The notes: generated by a model from the sequence alone, not told the origin. A stretch of 64,000 nucleotides of DNA from Ga0077536 sp943370145 (GCA_943370145.1 CALRPY020000012.1:23990-87989); one strand, 5' to 3'. Numbered from the stretch's first letter, positions 43,153 to 54,236 are shown. Made by a program: numbers and translations.

Positions 43153-43845
43153 ATGCCCGCATTGAACATGAGCGGCGTCACGAACCTCGTGGCGCTCGCC
43201 GTCTGGGTCGCCGGCTATTTCATTCCCGGCTACGGCGACCTCGTCACCGCGACCGGTGCGTTCGCGCTGTCGGGCGCGGCAACGAACTGGATCGCCATCC
43301 ACATGCTGTTCGAGCGCGTGCCCGGCCTCTACGGCTCGGGCGTGATCCCGACCCGTTTCGAGGAGTTCAAGGCCGGTATCAAGCATCTCATCGTGCAGGA
43401 GTTCTTCTCCCGCGAGCACATCGAACGCTTCTTCGCGCTGCAGAGCGCGACGACCGCCGACGCGGTCAACGCGCGCATCGACTACGACCGGGTGTTCGAG
43501 CACCTGACCGATGCGATCGTGGAATCGCCGATGGGCGGCATGCTGAACATGATGGGCGGTCGCAAGGCGCTGGCGCCTTTGAAGGATCCGATCGTGGCCA
43601 AGCTGCAGGGTATCGTCGCCGAACTCGCGAGCGGTGACGCAGGGGACGCCGGTGGCGACCTCACCGATGCGCTCGTGCGCCAGGTCGAGCAGATCATCGA
43701 CAAGCGGCTGGCCGAGCTGACCCCGCAGAAGGTCAAGCAGATCGTCGAGGACATGATCCGCCGTCACCTCGGCTGGCTGGTGGTGTGGGGCGGTGTCTTC
43801 GGCGGCCTCATCGGTTTCCTCGTCGCGCTGATCGAGCGGGCCTGA
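43153..43845 (+). CDS. DUF445 family membrane-associated protein
   Basis: 230 aa: an N-terminal hydrophobic pair (VTNLVALAVWVAGYFIPGYGD; ATGAFALSGAATNWIAIHMLF), a helical middle region and a C-terminal membrane helix (LGWLVVWGGVFGGLIGFLVALIE). The ATNWIAIHMLFERVPGLYGSGVIPTRFEEFK segment is the DUF445 signature. Function unknown. ATG at 43153 after AGGGG. Confidence 0.88.
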   Translation: MPALNMSGVTNLVALAVWVAGYFIPGYGDLVTATGAFALSGAATNWIAIHMLFERVPGLYGSGVIPTRFEEFKAGIKHLIVQEFFSREHIERFFALQSATTADAVNARIDYDRVFEHLTDAIVESPMGGMLNMMGGRKALAPLKDPIVAKLQGIVAELASGDAGDAGGDLTDALVRQVEQIIDKRLAELTPQKVKQIVEDMIRRHLGWLVVWGGVFGGLIGFLVALIERA

Positions 43846-43963
43846 GCACGCCGTCGCGCGCGCCGCGATCCCGGTGGCGGAGATCGTCGGACAATCGGGT
43901 CCGGCAAACCGGCGCCAAGGTCCTGTCGTAAACGACCGCGGGACGGGCGCCCGACCCCCGGGC

Positions 43964-43991
43964 TTGCCATCGCACACAGTCTTACTAGACT
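43964..43991 (+). promoter_or_regulatory. Candidate promoter with palindromic operator upstream of BVMO 1
   Basis: TTGCCA (43964-43969), 16-base spacer, TAGACT (43986-43991). The -10 lies in an inverted repeat AGTCT-TACT-AGACT at 43978-43991; another, CGGAC-N5-GTCCG, follows at 43994-44008. Both are placed where a repressor would act. Visual call. Confidence 0.45.
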
Positions 43992-44063
43992 ACCGGACCG
44001 CCCGTCCGCGCACGCGCCACGCGCGGCGCACGGTCATAACGAATCAGATCAGGAGCTTCGGGA

Positions 44064-45680
<1,617 letters not shown>

Positions 45681-45693
45681 GGCCATGCCGCGT

Positions 45694-45718
45694 CGCGCCG
45701 GGCGCGAGGCCCGGCGCG
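45694..45718 (+). terminator. Hairpin terminator candidate after BVMO 1
   Basis: CGCGCCGGGC, loop GCGAG, GCCCGGCGCG: a 10-bp perfect GC stem 13 bases after the BVMO stop. No U-tract follows, so termination efficiency is uncertain. Confidence 0.5.
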
Positions 45719-45869
45719 ATGTTCCGCGCCTGATCAAGGACGGACGTGCTCCGGTGCGTCCCGACAGTGCGCCCTCCACGGCGGGCCGCGTCAGCGGATG
45801 CCGTATGGCGTGCGCTCCACCGCCGGGTCGGCGCTCCCGCCAGCGCCCGGGACCCGTGCCCGGCCGCGC

Positions 45870-46142
45870 TTACCGCAGCTGACTGTCCTTGCTGCCCCGG
45901 CGGTTCACCGGATCGCGGTAGCGCTGCGCCGAGTCCTCCACTTCCTGACAGCGCACGCAGCGCCGCACGCCCGGCACGGCCAGCCGTCGACCCTCGGGAA
46001 TCGGTTCCTCGCAGTCTTCGCAGTGGCTCAGGCTCGCGCCCTGCCCGAGTTGTGCGCGGGCGCGCTCCACCGCATCCGCGATACTCGCGTCGATCTGCTC
46101 CTGCACGGCCCCGTCCTTTGCCCAGCCTGTCGCCATTGCCAT
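45870..46142 (-). CDS. DksA/TraR family C4 zinc-finger protein
   Basis: 90 aa: a short N-terminal coiled segment (VQEQIDASIADAVERARAQL) and the zinc finger CEDCEEPIPEGRRLAVPGVRRCVRCQE with C-x2-C...C-x2-C. Short TraR-like members bind the RNA polymerase secondary channel; whether this one does is not known. ATG at 46142 begins MAMATGWAKDG. Starts 137 bases after the NtaA-type gene stop on the same strand. Confidence 0.88.
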   Translation of the reverse strand: MAMATGWAKDGAVQEQIDASIADAVERARAQLGQGASLSHCEDCEEPIPEGRRLAVPGVRRCVRCQEVEDSAQRYRDPVNRRGSKDSQLR

Positions 46143-46279
46143 ATCCCGCCAATCAGCCGCGCCGCGCGGCCGGTCTTCGCTATATGGCTGCGAACCGGCC
46201 GGAAAGCAAGGGCGTGGATGCGTGCCGCAATACGCCCCTGCCACGGCGCAGGCTCCAGGCGGCGCCCTGATGAAGCCGT

Positions 46280-47593
46280 TCAGAACTCCAGCAGGTTGTC
46301 GCGGAGCATGGCGTGCGCATAGGACGTGCGCGTGAGCCCGCGCCGCTGCAGCGCCGGAATCAGCCAGTCGGTGATCTCGACGATGTAGCGCCGGCTCATG
46401 CGCATCACGGGCGTGGTGATCAGGAAGCCGTCGCCGCCCACTTCTTCCATCACCTCGCCCATGCGCTCGGCCACCTGGTCCGGCGTGCCGATCAGTTCGA
46501 CCGAGGACACCAGCCCGCCTCCGTCGTCGAGCGCCAGCTGGCGCAGGGTCTTCCCGCTGCCCCACTGCTGGAACTTGTCCAGCGAACCGGATTCGCCGTT
46601 CGTCGTGAGCTTGTGGGGCAGCGGCTCGTCGAGCGGAAACTGCGCGAAGTCGATCTCGGTGATGGCCGAGATGCACGCCAGCGTATCCGCGATGAACTGC
46701 GGAGAAGCGAGCTCGCGCGCGTATTTCTCCCGCGCCTCGTGTTCGGTTTCGCCGAGCGTGGGCGTGACGCAGAACAGCACCTTCACGGTATCGGGGTCCC
46801 GCCCCAGCTTCGCGGCCCGCGCACGGATGTCGTCACGAAACGCCTTCATCGCCGCCGTGCCGGGCATGATCGAGATGATCGAGTCGGCGTGCTCGGCGGC
46901 GAAGTCCCGCCCGCGGGGCGAGGCGCCTGCCTGCACGTAGACCGGTCGCCCCTGCGGGCACGGCACCGTGTTCAGCGGGCCGCGCACCTGGTAATGCTTG
47001 CCGTGATGATCAATCGCACGCACCTTCGCGGGATCGGCATAGATGCCGCGATCCGCATCGAGCACCACGGCATCCGGGTCCCACGACGCGAACAGCTTGT
47101 TGACGACTTCCATGTACTCGCTCGCCATCTCGTAGCGGAGTTCGCGATCGGGCAGCTTGTCGAGGCTGAAATTCCGCGCGGCCAGATCCTCGGCGCTGGT
47201 CACGATGTTCCAGCCGAAGCGGCCACCGGTCAGGCCGTCGATGGTCGACGACAGGCGCGCGAGCAGAAAGGGCGGATAGGACAGCGTGGAAAGCGTCGCC
47301 ACCACGCCGAGCCGCGAGGTCGCCATGCCCATTGCAGTCGCGAGCGGCGCAGGATCGTGCTTCGGGGCAATCATCGCGTTCTGCAGCGTGTAGTCGCGCG
47401 AGCCACCGTAGGTCTCCGGCACCATCAGCTTGTCTTCGATCATGATGTAGTCGAAACACGCGCGCTCCAGCGCCTGCGCCATCTCGATGTAGAAGCGCCC
47501 GTCCCAGAACCGGCCGCCGTTGCGATATGGCGCGCGCCACTCGTCCGGCGTGAAGTTCATGAACCAGCCCATGTGAAATCGCTTCGATGCCAT
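46280..47593 (-). CDS. NtaA/SnaA/DszA-family flavin-dependent monooxygenase
   Basis: 437-aa LLM-superfamily enzyme of the NtaA type: HMGWFMNFTPDEWRAPY, RACFDYIMIEDKLMVPETYGG, LSYPPFLLARLSSTIDGLTGGRFGWNIVTSAED, RGRDFAAEHADSIISI. These FMNH2-dependent enzymes oxidise organosulfur, aminopolycarboxylate or aromatic compounds and need a separate flavin reductase, not present next door. ATG at 47593. A TTGACA/TAAATA promoter is visible upstream. Confidence 0.92.
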   Translation of the reverse strand: MASKRFHMGWFMNFTPDEWRAPYRNGGRFWDGRFYIEMAQALERACFDYIMIEDKLMVPETYGGSRDYTLQNAMIAPKHDPAPLATAMGMATSRLGVVATLSTLSYPPFLLARLSSTIDGLTGGRFGWNIVTSAEDLAARNFSLDKLPDRELRYEMASEYMEVVNKLFASWDPDAVVLDADRGIYADPAKVRAIDHHGKHYQVRGPLNTVPCPQGRPVYVQAGASPRGRDFAAEHADSIISIMPGTAAMKAFRDDIRARAAKLGRDPDTVKVLFCVTPTLGETEHEAREKYARELASPQFIADTLACISAITEIDFAQFPLDEPLPHKLTTNGESGSLDKFQQWGSGKTLRQLALDDGGGLVSSVELIGTPDQVAERMGEVMEEVGGDGFLITTPVMRMSRRYIVEITDWLIPALQRRGLTRTSYAHAMLRDNLLEF

Positions 47594-47631
47594 GAGAGTC
47601 TCTTCCAGTGGCGGCACGCCGCCGTGTTTTC

Positions 47632-47662
47632 TATTTAGCGTGCGCGTGATCGTGACTGTCAA
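47632..47662 (-). promoter_or_regulatory. Candidate promoter of the NtaA-type gene
   Basis: On the minus strand TTGACA (47662-47657), a 19-base spacer and TAAATA (47637-47632), about 40 bases before the ATG. The -35 is consensus; the spacer is two bases long. AT-rich relative to surrounding DNA. Confidence 0.45.
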
Positions 47663-48018
47663 TCGATCGTGCCGGCCTTTTTTCGCGCTTTTTCGCGGCG
47701 AATATCGCGTGTTCACCATGACGGGTCACGCCGCACCAGAACTGCGCCGAAGGGGCGCAAATTGATGCAGAACGCCGCGTTGCGCGGACACCCTGCAGGC
47801 GCGCCGGGACCGTGCCGCGCGTTCGGGACGGGAATGGCCGCGCGGGTCGACGTGCGGCCGCCGGACGGCATCGTCCATGCATCGCAAGAACGCCAGCGCA
47901 TCGCACGCCGCGCGACGCAACGTCACGGTCCGATGCGGCACGCGGCCGGACATGCGCCGAAGCCGCGCAGGCAACCCGCAGTGAAAATCCGGGCGATCGC
48001 CCATGGGAGAAGACGCGC
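47663..48018. other. Gene-free interval between divergent genes
   Basis: About 355 bases upstream of the nitrilase-family gene. No reading frame on either strand shows protein-family features, and I see no strong inverted repeat. It likely holds the promoter of the nitrilase-family gene. Confidence 0.5.
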
Positions 48019-48801
48019 ATGATCATCGCCGTCCTGCAGATGCAGCCTTGCCCGGCCGCGCCCGAGCTGAACCTTGCGCGTATCCGCGCCGCCGCCGCCG
48101 CCGCCAGGGCATTCGGCGCACAGCTGCTCGTGACGCCGGAGCTTGGCCTCACGGGTTATGCGATCGGAGACGACCTGCAGCGGCTCGCGGAGCCCGCGGA
48201 TGGGCCGCTGGTGACGCAACTTCAGGCACTGGCGTGCGACGTCGGCCTGCACATCGTGGCCGGCTTTCCCGAACTCGACGGCACCGCCGTCTACAACAGC
48301 GTGGCCCTTGCCGGCGCCGGCGGCATCTCGGTCTATCGAAAATGCCATCTGTTCGGCAGCGAAGAACGCGCGCACTTCAAACCGTCGGCCCAGCCGCCCA
48401 TCCTCGTCGACATTGCGGGCCTCAAGACCGGGCTGCTGATCTGCTACGACGTCGAGTTTCCGGAAATGGCGCGCGGGCTCGCCCTCGCCGGTGCGGAACT
48501 GATCGTCGTCCCGACCGCCCTGCCGGCGACCCCGGGGCAACGGCGCGTCAGTGAAGTGCTCGTGCCGAGCCGCGCCCTGGAGAACCACGTGTTCGTCGCC
48601 TACGCCGGCCTGTGCGGCACGGAGCGGGGCGTGAACCATGCGGGCTGTTCGGTCATCGTGGGCCCTGATGGCGCCGACCTCGCGCGCGCCGGCAGCGGCG
48701 AGGCGCTGCTGATGGCCCGCATCGACCCGGCCGCGCGCGCGGCGGCGCAGCGCGAAAACCCCTATCTGATCGACCGCAGGTCCGACCTCTACGCCTGCTG
48801 A
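48019..48801 (+). CDS. Carbon-nitrogen hydrolase (nitrilase superfamily amidase)
   Basis: 260 aa with the complete Glu-Lys-Cys triad: E41 in TPELGLTGY, K108 in YRKCHLFG, C142 in LICYDVEFPE. Acts on amide or nitrile bonds of a small cytosolic substrate; resembles omega-amidase or aliphatic-amidase relatives but substrate is unclear. ATG at 48019; upstream in-frame codons to 47812 look non-coding. Confidence 0.9.
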   Translation: MIIAVLQMQPCPAAPELNLARIRAAAAAARAFGAQLLVTPELGLTGYAIGDDLQRLAEPADGPLVTQLQALACDVGLHIVAGFPELDGTAVYNSVALAGAGGISVYRKCHLFGSEERAHFKPSAQPPILVDIAGLKTGLLICYDVEFPEMARGLALAGAELIVVPTALPATPGQRRVSEVLVPSRALENHVFVAYAGLCGTERGVNHAGCSVIVGPDGADLARAGSGEALLMARIDPAARAAAQRENPYLIDRRSDLYAC

Positions 48802-48957
48802 CGCGTCGGCGCCGATGACCGGCCGGCACGCTGGACCCGCGCTCGCCGGCCCGTGCGTGTACGAATTGTCGCGGCGGGCAGCATGCCATCGGGCGGCCGA
48901 CGTGGCATCCTTGCGCCTCACCTGCGTGACCCACGAACCTGTCCCGGGAGCCCCCAC

Positions 48958-49896
48958 TTGGCCGGAACCAGCCTGCTAGCCCTGATCGACGACATTGCGT
49001 CGCTGCTCGACGATGTCTCCGTGCTGACCAAGGTCGCGACGAAGAAGACCGCCGGCGTGCTCGGCGACGACCTCGCGCTGAACGCGCAACAGGTGACCGG
49101 CGTCGCGGCCGACCGCGAACTGCCGGTGGTGTGGGCCGTCGCCGTCGGTTCGCTGCGCAACAAGGCGATGCTCGTGCCTGCGGCGCTCGCGATCAGCGCC
49201 TTCCTGCCGTGGGCAATCACGCCGCTGCTGATGGTCGGCGGCGCGTTCCTGTGTTTCGAAGGCTTCGAGAAACTCGCGCATCGCTTCCTGCACAGCGCGG
49301 AGGAAGATGCCGCGCACCATGCCGAACTCGCCAGCGTCGTCGCAAATCCCGCGGTCGATCTCGTCGCCTTCGAGCGCGAACGCATCAAGGGCGCCGTGCG
49401 CACGGACTTCATCCTCTCGGCCGAGATCATCGCGATTACCCTCGGCACCGTTGCGGGCAAGGACTTCGCAACCCAGGTCGGCGTCCTGGTCGGCATCGCC
49501 ACGCTGATGACGGTCGGGGTGTATGGCCTCGTTGCCGGCATCGTCAAGCTCGATGACGCGGGCCTGTGGCTGAGCCGTCAGGCGAATGCGCTGCAGCGGG
49601 CGCTCGGTCGCGGCATCCTGCGCGTCGCGCCGATGATGATGAAGACGCTGTCGGTGCTCGGCACCGCGGCGATGTTCCTCGTCGGCGGCGGCATCCTCAC
49701 CCATGGCATTCCCGGCATGCACGGCTACATCGAACGCTCGGCGCACGCCTCGGGTGCGCTGCCGGCGGTCGGTGACCTCGCCGAGGCCCTCACGCCGATG
49801 GCGCTCGACGGCGCGGTCGGTGTCGTCGCCGGCGCAATCATCCTTGCACTGGTGACGCTCGCGAAGCGGCTACGCGGCGGTAGCGCGCCGGCCTGA
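48958..49896 (+). CDS. DUF808 family inner-membrane protein (YedI-like)
   Basis: 312 aa with the DUF808 signature LLALIDDIASLLDDVSVLTKVATKKTAGVLGDDLALNAQQVTG, followed by several membrane helices and LVGGGILTHGIPG. A TTG at 48958 preceded by GGGAG gives exactly the family N-terminus (AGTSLLALIDD); upstream GTG codons lack this match. Function unknown. Confidence 0.9.
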   Translation: MAGTSLLALIDDIASLLDDVSVLTKVATKKTAGVLGDDLALNAQQVTGVAADRELPVVWAVAVGSLRNKAMLVPAALAISAFLPWAITPLLMVGGAFLCFEGFEKLAHRFLHSAEEDAAHHAELASVVANPAVDLVAFERERIKGAVRTDFILSAEIIAITLGTVAGKDFATQVGVLVGIATLMTVGVYGLVAGIVKLDDAGLWLSRQANALQRALGRGILRVAPMMMKTLSVLGTAAMFLVGGGILTHGIPGMHGYIERSAHASGALPAVGDLAEALTPMALDGAVGVVAGAIILALVTLAKRLRGGSAPA

Positions 49897-49902
49897 ACAA
49901 GC

Positions 49903-49922
49903 GGCGCGGCACAGGCCGCGCC
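49903..49922 (+). terminator. Hairpin after the DUF808 gene
   Basis: GGCGCGGC-ACAG-GCCGCGCC, a perfect 8-bp stem with a 4-base loop seven bases after the stop. No U-tract. Confidence 0.4.
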
Positions 49923-50094
49923 AACCCTCCCCGTTCCATTCGTGGTCCCCATCGGGGCTCGCTGCCGCCCTTGCGACGGTAGCGCTTCTACGCGAGTCCG
50001 CGCCGCGCCCTTCATCGAGGTCATTCCGTTGCGTGGGGTGGCGCTCGGCGCCGCTGGAGCGGGGCCCAGGTGGTCGGGGCCCTGCCCGCGACGA

Positions 50095-50305
50095 GCGGCG
50101 CGCGGGTGCTGATGGCGGGTTGCGGGCGGATCGGTCAAGGCAGCTACTGCAGTACGCGAACACGGCGCCTTTCGTTGCCTTCGACAGCGATGTCGCGCGC
50201 GCTACCCCGGGCAGGGCTGGCGATAAAGCCGCCCGGCTTCGTCTCACCGGTAGCACTCAATGCCTGAGCGCGGCCGGACTCAGCGCGCGAGCGAGGCCAT
50301 GTAGC
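50095..50305 (+). pseudogene. RCK-N (KefB/KefC-type) potassium-efflux gene remnant
   Basis: One frame reads ARVLMAGCGRIGQGS, the dinucleotide-binding start of an RCK domain as in KefB/KefC. The frame then shifts, and the next frame reads QYANTAPFVAFDSDVARA and ends in GSTQCLSAAGLS, matching the following strand-helix (xPFVALDxDxxRV) and the GDSTRxxxLxAAGL segment. No start, transport domain or intact frame remains. The 3' edge overlaps the end of the cation exchanger gene. Confidence 0.45.
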
Positions 50306-51251
50306 CCAGGTAGATTGCGAGGAACAGCGCGCCCTCGGCGCGCGACACGTGGCGCCCGCTGACGAACACGGGGATGCACAGCAACGCGATGCCCGCCATC
50401 AGCGGGATGTCGACGAGCAGCAGGCGGCGCTCCACCTCGAGCGGGCCCGACGCGCCGATGCAGGTCAAGGCCAGGATCACGAGAATGTTGTAGATGCTGC
50501 TCCCGATCACCGTGCCCACCGCCACGCCGCGATCCCCCTTCAGCGTGCCGGCGATGGTGGTCGCGAGTTCGGGTGCCGAAGTGCCTGCGGCGACGATCGT
50601 CAGTCCGATGATCGACTCCGCGATACCGAGCCCGCGCGCCATGGCGGTGGCGCCGTCGACGAGCCACGCGGCGCCGAGCAAGGTGAGGCCAATGCCCACC
50701 AGCAGCAGCACGCCGTGCACGAGGCGGGTGCGCAGCGCTTCGCCCGCGTCCTCTCCGTCGCCGCCGTAGAGCTCGCGGAACTGGGCGCGCACAGTGCGAC
50801 TCTCGTGTGCCGCGACGCGGAACAGCACGATCGTGTAGGCCAACGCGCCGGCGAGCAGCAGAAGACCGTCGACCCGGCTCAGCGCACCGTCCAAGGCCAG
50901 GGCCGCCATCGCCACGCTCGCGACCAGCATCACCGGCAGGTCGAGCCTGATCACCCTCAGATGCATCGGCAACGGCGACAGCAAGGCCGAGAGCCCCAGG
51001 ATCACCAGCACGTTGAACACGTTGGTGCCGGCAATGTTGCCGACCGCGAGCCCCCCGCTGCCCTGCTCGGCCGCGGTGAGGCCGACCGCGAGTTCGGGCA
51101 TGCTCGTGCCGATCGCCACGACCGTGAGGCCCAGCACCAGCGGCGGGATGCCCAGCGAAACCGCGAGGCGGGTCGCAGCGCGCACCAGCATTTCCGAACC
51201 CGCGGCGAGCAGCACCAGCCCTGCGCACAACCACAGGATGTGCTCTCCCAT
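50280..51251 (-). CDS. CaCA family sodium/calcium (K+-independent) exchanger, YrbG-like
   Basis: 323 aa with two homologous membrane repeats, each holding the exchanger motif: GTSMPELAVGLTAA near residue 48 and GTSAPELATTIAGT in the second half, plus GNIAGTNVFN and GSSIYNILVI. Length and layout match the bacterial YrbG group. Downstream of the P-type ATPase with a 47-base gap on the same strand, suggesting joint Ca2+ or cation export. Confidence 0.93.
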   Translation of the reverse strand: MGEHILWLCAGLVLLAAGSEMLVRAATRLAVSLGIPPLVLGLTVVAIGTSMPELAVGLTAAEQGSGGLAVGNIAGTNVFNVLVILGLSALLSPLPMHLRVIRLDLPVMLVASVAMAALALDGALSRVDGLLLLAGALAYTIVLFRVAAHESRTVRAQFRELYGGDGEDAGEALRTRLVHGVLLLVGIGLTLLGAAWLVDGATAMARGLGIAESIIGLTIVAAGTSAPELATTIAGTLKGDRGVAVGTVIGSSIYNILVILALTCIGASGPLEVERRLLLVDIPLMAGIALLCIPVFVSGRHVSRAEGALFLAIYLGYMASLAR

Positions 51252-51298
51252 TCAGTTCACCGCACGCTTGCGCCGCGGCGTTGGCGGGGAAGCCGGCA

Positions 51299-54016
51299 TC
51301 ACCTGCCGCGCGGCTGGCGGCGTTTGAGGCGCAGCTGCTTCTCCGTCTCGATCAGCGCGAAGAACACGCCGCCCAGGAGCACGATCAGCAAGCCGTCCGC
51401 CAGCGGCACGGCCGCGGTGCCGAACAGTGGCTGGAGTATCGGCGCGTAGGTGATGGCGAACTGCGCGCCGGTCACCCCGAGTACGGTCAGCCACACCGCC
51501 GGCGTGCCGCGCAGTGCTCCCCAGGTCAGCGAGGTGCCGTACAGGTTGCGGATGAAGAACAGGTGGAAAATCTCGAGCACCACGATCATGTTGACCGCCA
51601 TCGTGCGCGCCAGCGCCGTCGGATAGCCGCGATCGACCGCGTAGCTGAACACGCCGTAGACGAAGGCCAGGAAGAGCGTCGATACCAGCAGCACGTGCCA
51701 GATGAGTTCCCCGCCCAGCAGCGCTTCATCCCGCCGCCGCGGCGCGCGCAGCATGGTGTTGTGTTCGGTCGGTTCGAAGGCCAGTGCGATGCCGAGCGTG
51801 GCCGCCGTGATGAGGTTGATCCACAGGATCTGGATTGGCGTGACCGGCAGCGTGAGGCCGAACAGCAGCGCCACGATCACCGTCATCGCCTCGCCGCCGT
51901 TGGTTGGCAGTGTCCAGCTGATGACCTTCCTGATGTTGTCGTAGACGGTGCGGCCCTCGCGCACCGCCGCGGCGATCGACGCGAAGTTGTCGTCCGCGAG
52001 CACGAGTTCGGACGCTTCCTTCGCCGCTTCACTGCCCTTCCGGCCCATCGCGATGCCGGCGTCGGCCCGCTTCAGCGCCGGTGCGTCGTTCACACCGTCC
52101 CCGGTCATCGCAACCGTGAGGTCGTGCGCCTGCAGCGCCATCACGAGCCTGAGCTTATGCTCGGGGCTGGTGCGCGCGAAGATGTCGCAGTCGATCACCG
52201 CGTCGCGCAGCTCGACGTCGCTCATCGCATCGAGCTCGGCGCCGGTCAACACGCGGTGCGGGTTCTCGAGACCAATCTGTGCACCTATCGCGCCGGCCGT
52301 GCGCGCATGATCGCCGGTGATCATCTTCACGCGGATGCCGGCGCCATGGCACTCGGCCACCGCGTCGATCGCTTCTGGTCGCGGTGGATCGATCATGCCG
52401 ACGAGGCCGAGCAGGATCAGCCCACCCTGCAGGTCGGCAACGTTGAGCACTGTGTGGTCGGGTGGGACAGGGCGCAGCGCGAATGCGAGCACGCGCTGTC
52501 CGCGCGCGGCGATGTCCTCCGCCCGTGCACGCCAGTAGTCCACGTCCAGTGGCTCGCTGCCGCCGTCGCTGGCGCGCTGGTCGGCGCACATCGTGAGCAG
52601 CTGTTCCGGTGCGCCCTTTACATGGATTGCAGCATGGCCCTGGTGGTCGTGGTTCAGCGTCGCCATGTAGCGGTGGCGGGCGTCGAAGGGAATTGCGTCG
52701 GTGCGCTTCCACGCGGCCTGCACCGTTCGCGCGTCGAGTCCGATACGGCCGGCGAAGGCGAGCAGCGCACCCTCCATCGGATCGCCCGCGACGCTCCAGA
52801 CTTCGCCCACCTGGTGCAGGGCGGCGTCGTTGCACAGCACGGCCGCATGTCCGAGTTCGCCGAGCACCGCGAACTCGCCGGGCGCGATCTCGCTGTCCGC
52901 GAGCTTCATCACGCCGTGCGGCGCGTAGCCGTCGCCCTCGGACTCGAACACGTGCCGCTGGGTCGCCACCGACGCGACCATCATTTCGTTGCGCGTCAGC
53001 GTGCCGGTCTTGTCGGTGCAGATCACGGACACCGCGCCGATTGTCTCGATTGCCGGCAGGCGGCGCACGATCGCGTGGCGCCGGGCCATCGCCTGCACCC
53101 CGACTGCAAGCGTGATCGTCAGCACCGCCGGCAGGCCTTCCGGAATGGCGGCAACGGACAGGCCGACGACCGTCATGAAAATCTCGGCGAACGGGTGATG
53201 GCCGACGAAATGGCCATAAGCCAGCAGCAGGCCGGCGACGATCAGGATGAACACCGTCAACCACTTCGCGAACTGGTCCATCTGCAGGACCAGCGGTGTG
53301 GTCAGCGTTTCAACCCCGGACAGCAGGCCGCTGATCCGGCCGATCTCCGTGCCGGCGCCCGTTGCGACCACGACACCGCGCCCCTGGCCGCTCGTGATCA
53401 GGGTGCCGGAGAAGGCCATGGCCGCGCGGTCCCCGAGCGGCGCGTCGGCCGCGACCGGGCCGCTGGTCTTGTCGACCGGCACGGACTCGCCGGTCAGCAC
53501 CGCTTCCTGGGCCTGCAGGCCGAAGGCCTCGAGGACCCGCAGGTCGGCCGGCACCTTGTCGCCGGCGTCCAGCACGACGATGTCGCCGGGCACGAGCGTC
53601 GCGGCGTCGACCTCGCGCCGTTCGCCGTCGCGCACGACGGATGCATGTGGTGCGAGCATGCCGCGGATCGCGTCCATCGCCGCTTCCGCCTTGCCTTCCT
53701 GCACGAAGCCGACGACCGCGTTGACGACCACCACCGCGAGGATCACACCGGTGTCGACAAGATGGCCGAGGCCCGCCGTGATCGCCGCCGCGCCCAGCAG
53801 CACGTAGATGAGGATGTTGTGGAACTGCAGCAGGAAGCGCATCAACACGCTGCGACGCGCCGCCGTCGGCAGCCGGTTCGGACCGCAGCGTGCGAGCCGC
53901 GCGGCGGCCTCGCGGGCGCTCAGGCCCGCGCTCGAACTCCCGAGCAGCGCCAGCGTGTCCCCGGTCTCGCGGTCGTGGAAGCTGGTGTGCGTATTCCCGA
54001 TGTCGAACCCGGCCAT
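51299..54016 (-). CDS. P-type (P2) cation-transporting ATPase, Ca2+/Na+ pump-like
   Basis: 905 aa. Actuator motif TGES, phosphorylation site D335-KTGTLT, nucleotide domain KGAPEQLL, hinge MTGDGVNDAPALKRADAGIAMG, and the ion-site helix PEGLPAVLTITLAVG typical of SERCA-like P2A pumps. The N-terminal segment lacks metal-binding cysteines, so heavy-metal P1B is excluded. ATG at 54016 follows AGGAG; the frame continues upstream but the RBS decides. Operon with the exchanger. Confidence 0.93.
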   Translation of the reverse strand: MAGFDIGNTHTSFHDRETGDTLALLGSSSAGLSAREAAARLARCGPNRLPTAARRSVLMRFLLQFHNILIYVLLGAAAITAGLGHLVDTGVILAVVVVNAVVGFVQEGKAEAAMDAIRGMLAPHASVVRDGERREVDAATLVPGDIVVLDAGDKVPADLRVLEAFGLQAQEAVLTGESVPVDKTSGPVAADAPLGDRAAMAFSGTLITSGQGRGVVVATGAGTEIGRISGLLSGVETLTTPLVLQMDQFAKWLTVFILIVAGLLLAYGHFVGHHPFAEIFMTVVGLSVAAIPEGLPAVLTITLAVGVQAMARRHAIVRRLPAIETIGAVSVICTDKTGTLTRNEMMVASVATQRHVFESEGDGYAPHGVMKLADSEIAPGEFAVLGELGHAAVLCNDAALHQVGEVWSVAGDPMEGALLAFAGRIGLDARTVQAAWKRTDAIPFDARHRYMATLNHDHQGHAAIHVKGAPEQLLTMCADQRASDGGSEPLDVDYWRARAEDIAARGQRVLAFALRPVPPDHTVLNVADLQGGLILLGLVGMIDPPRPEAIDAVAECHGAGIRVKMITGDHARTAGAIGAQIGLENPHRVLTGAELDAMSDVELRDAVIDCDIFARTSPEHKLRLVMALQAHDLTVAMTGDGVNDAPALKRADAGIAMGRKGSEAAKEASELVLADDNFASIAAAVREGRTVYDNIRKVISWTLPTNGGEAMTVIVALLFGLTLPVTPIQILWINLITAATLGIALAFEPTEHNTMLRAPRRRDEALLGGELIWHVLLVSTLFLAFVYGVFSYAVDRGYPTALARTMAVNMIVVLEIFHLFFIRNLYGTSLTWGALRGTPAVWLTVLGVTGAQFAITYAPILQPLFGTAAVPLADGLLIVLLGGVFFALIETEKQLRLKRRQPRGR

Positions 54017-54236
54017 GCCTGCTCCTTTGCTGGTCGAAACCGTCCGGCGCGCGCAGCGCCGACCGGTGGCCGCCGCCACTCCCTTTCTTTTTTCAGGCTA
54101 ACATCCGGGCGTGCGCCCGCGCTTGATCCCACCCGGCGAGGGCGCTCCGCGTCATTCGGAATTGCCGTGACGACGAGGCGGAAAAATCGAGCAGCCCACG
54201 CCCGTGCCCACCCCCCGCGCGCGTCGCGGCCGGTGC

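Noticed and set aside
49725..50138. 137-aa minus-strand frame near the DUF808 gene end
   Set aside because: Antisense shadow without protein features; the interval is better explained by a hairpin and a plus-strand RCK remnant.
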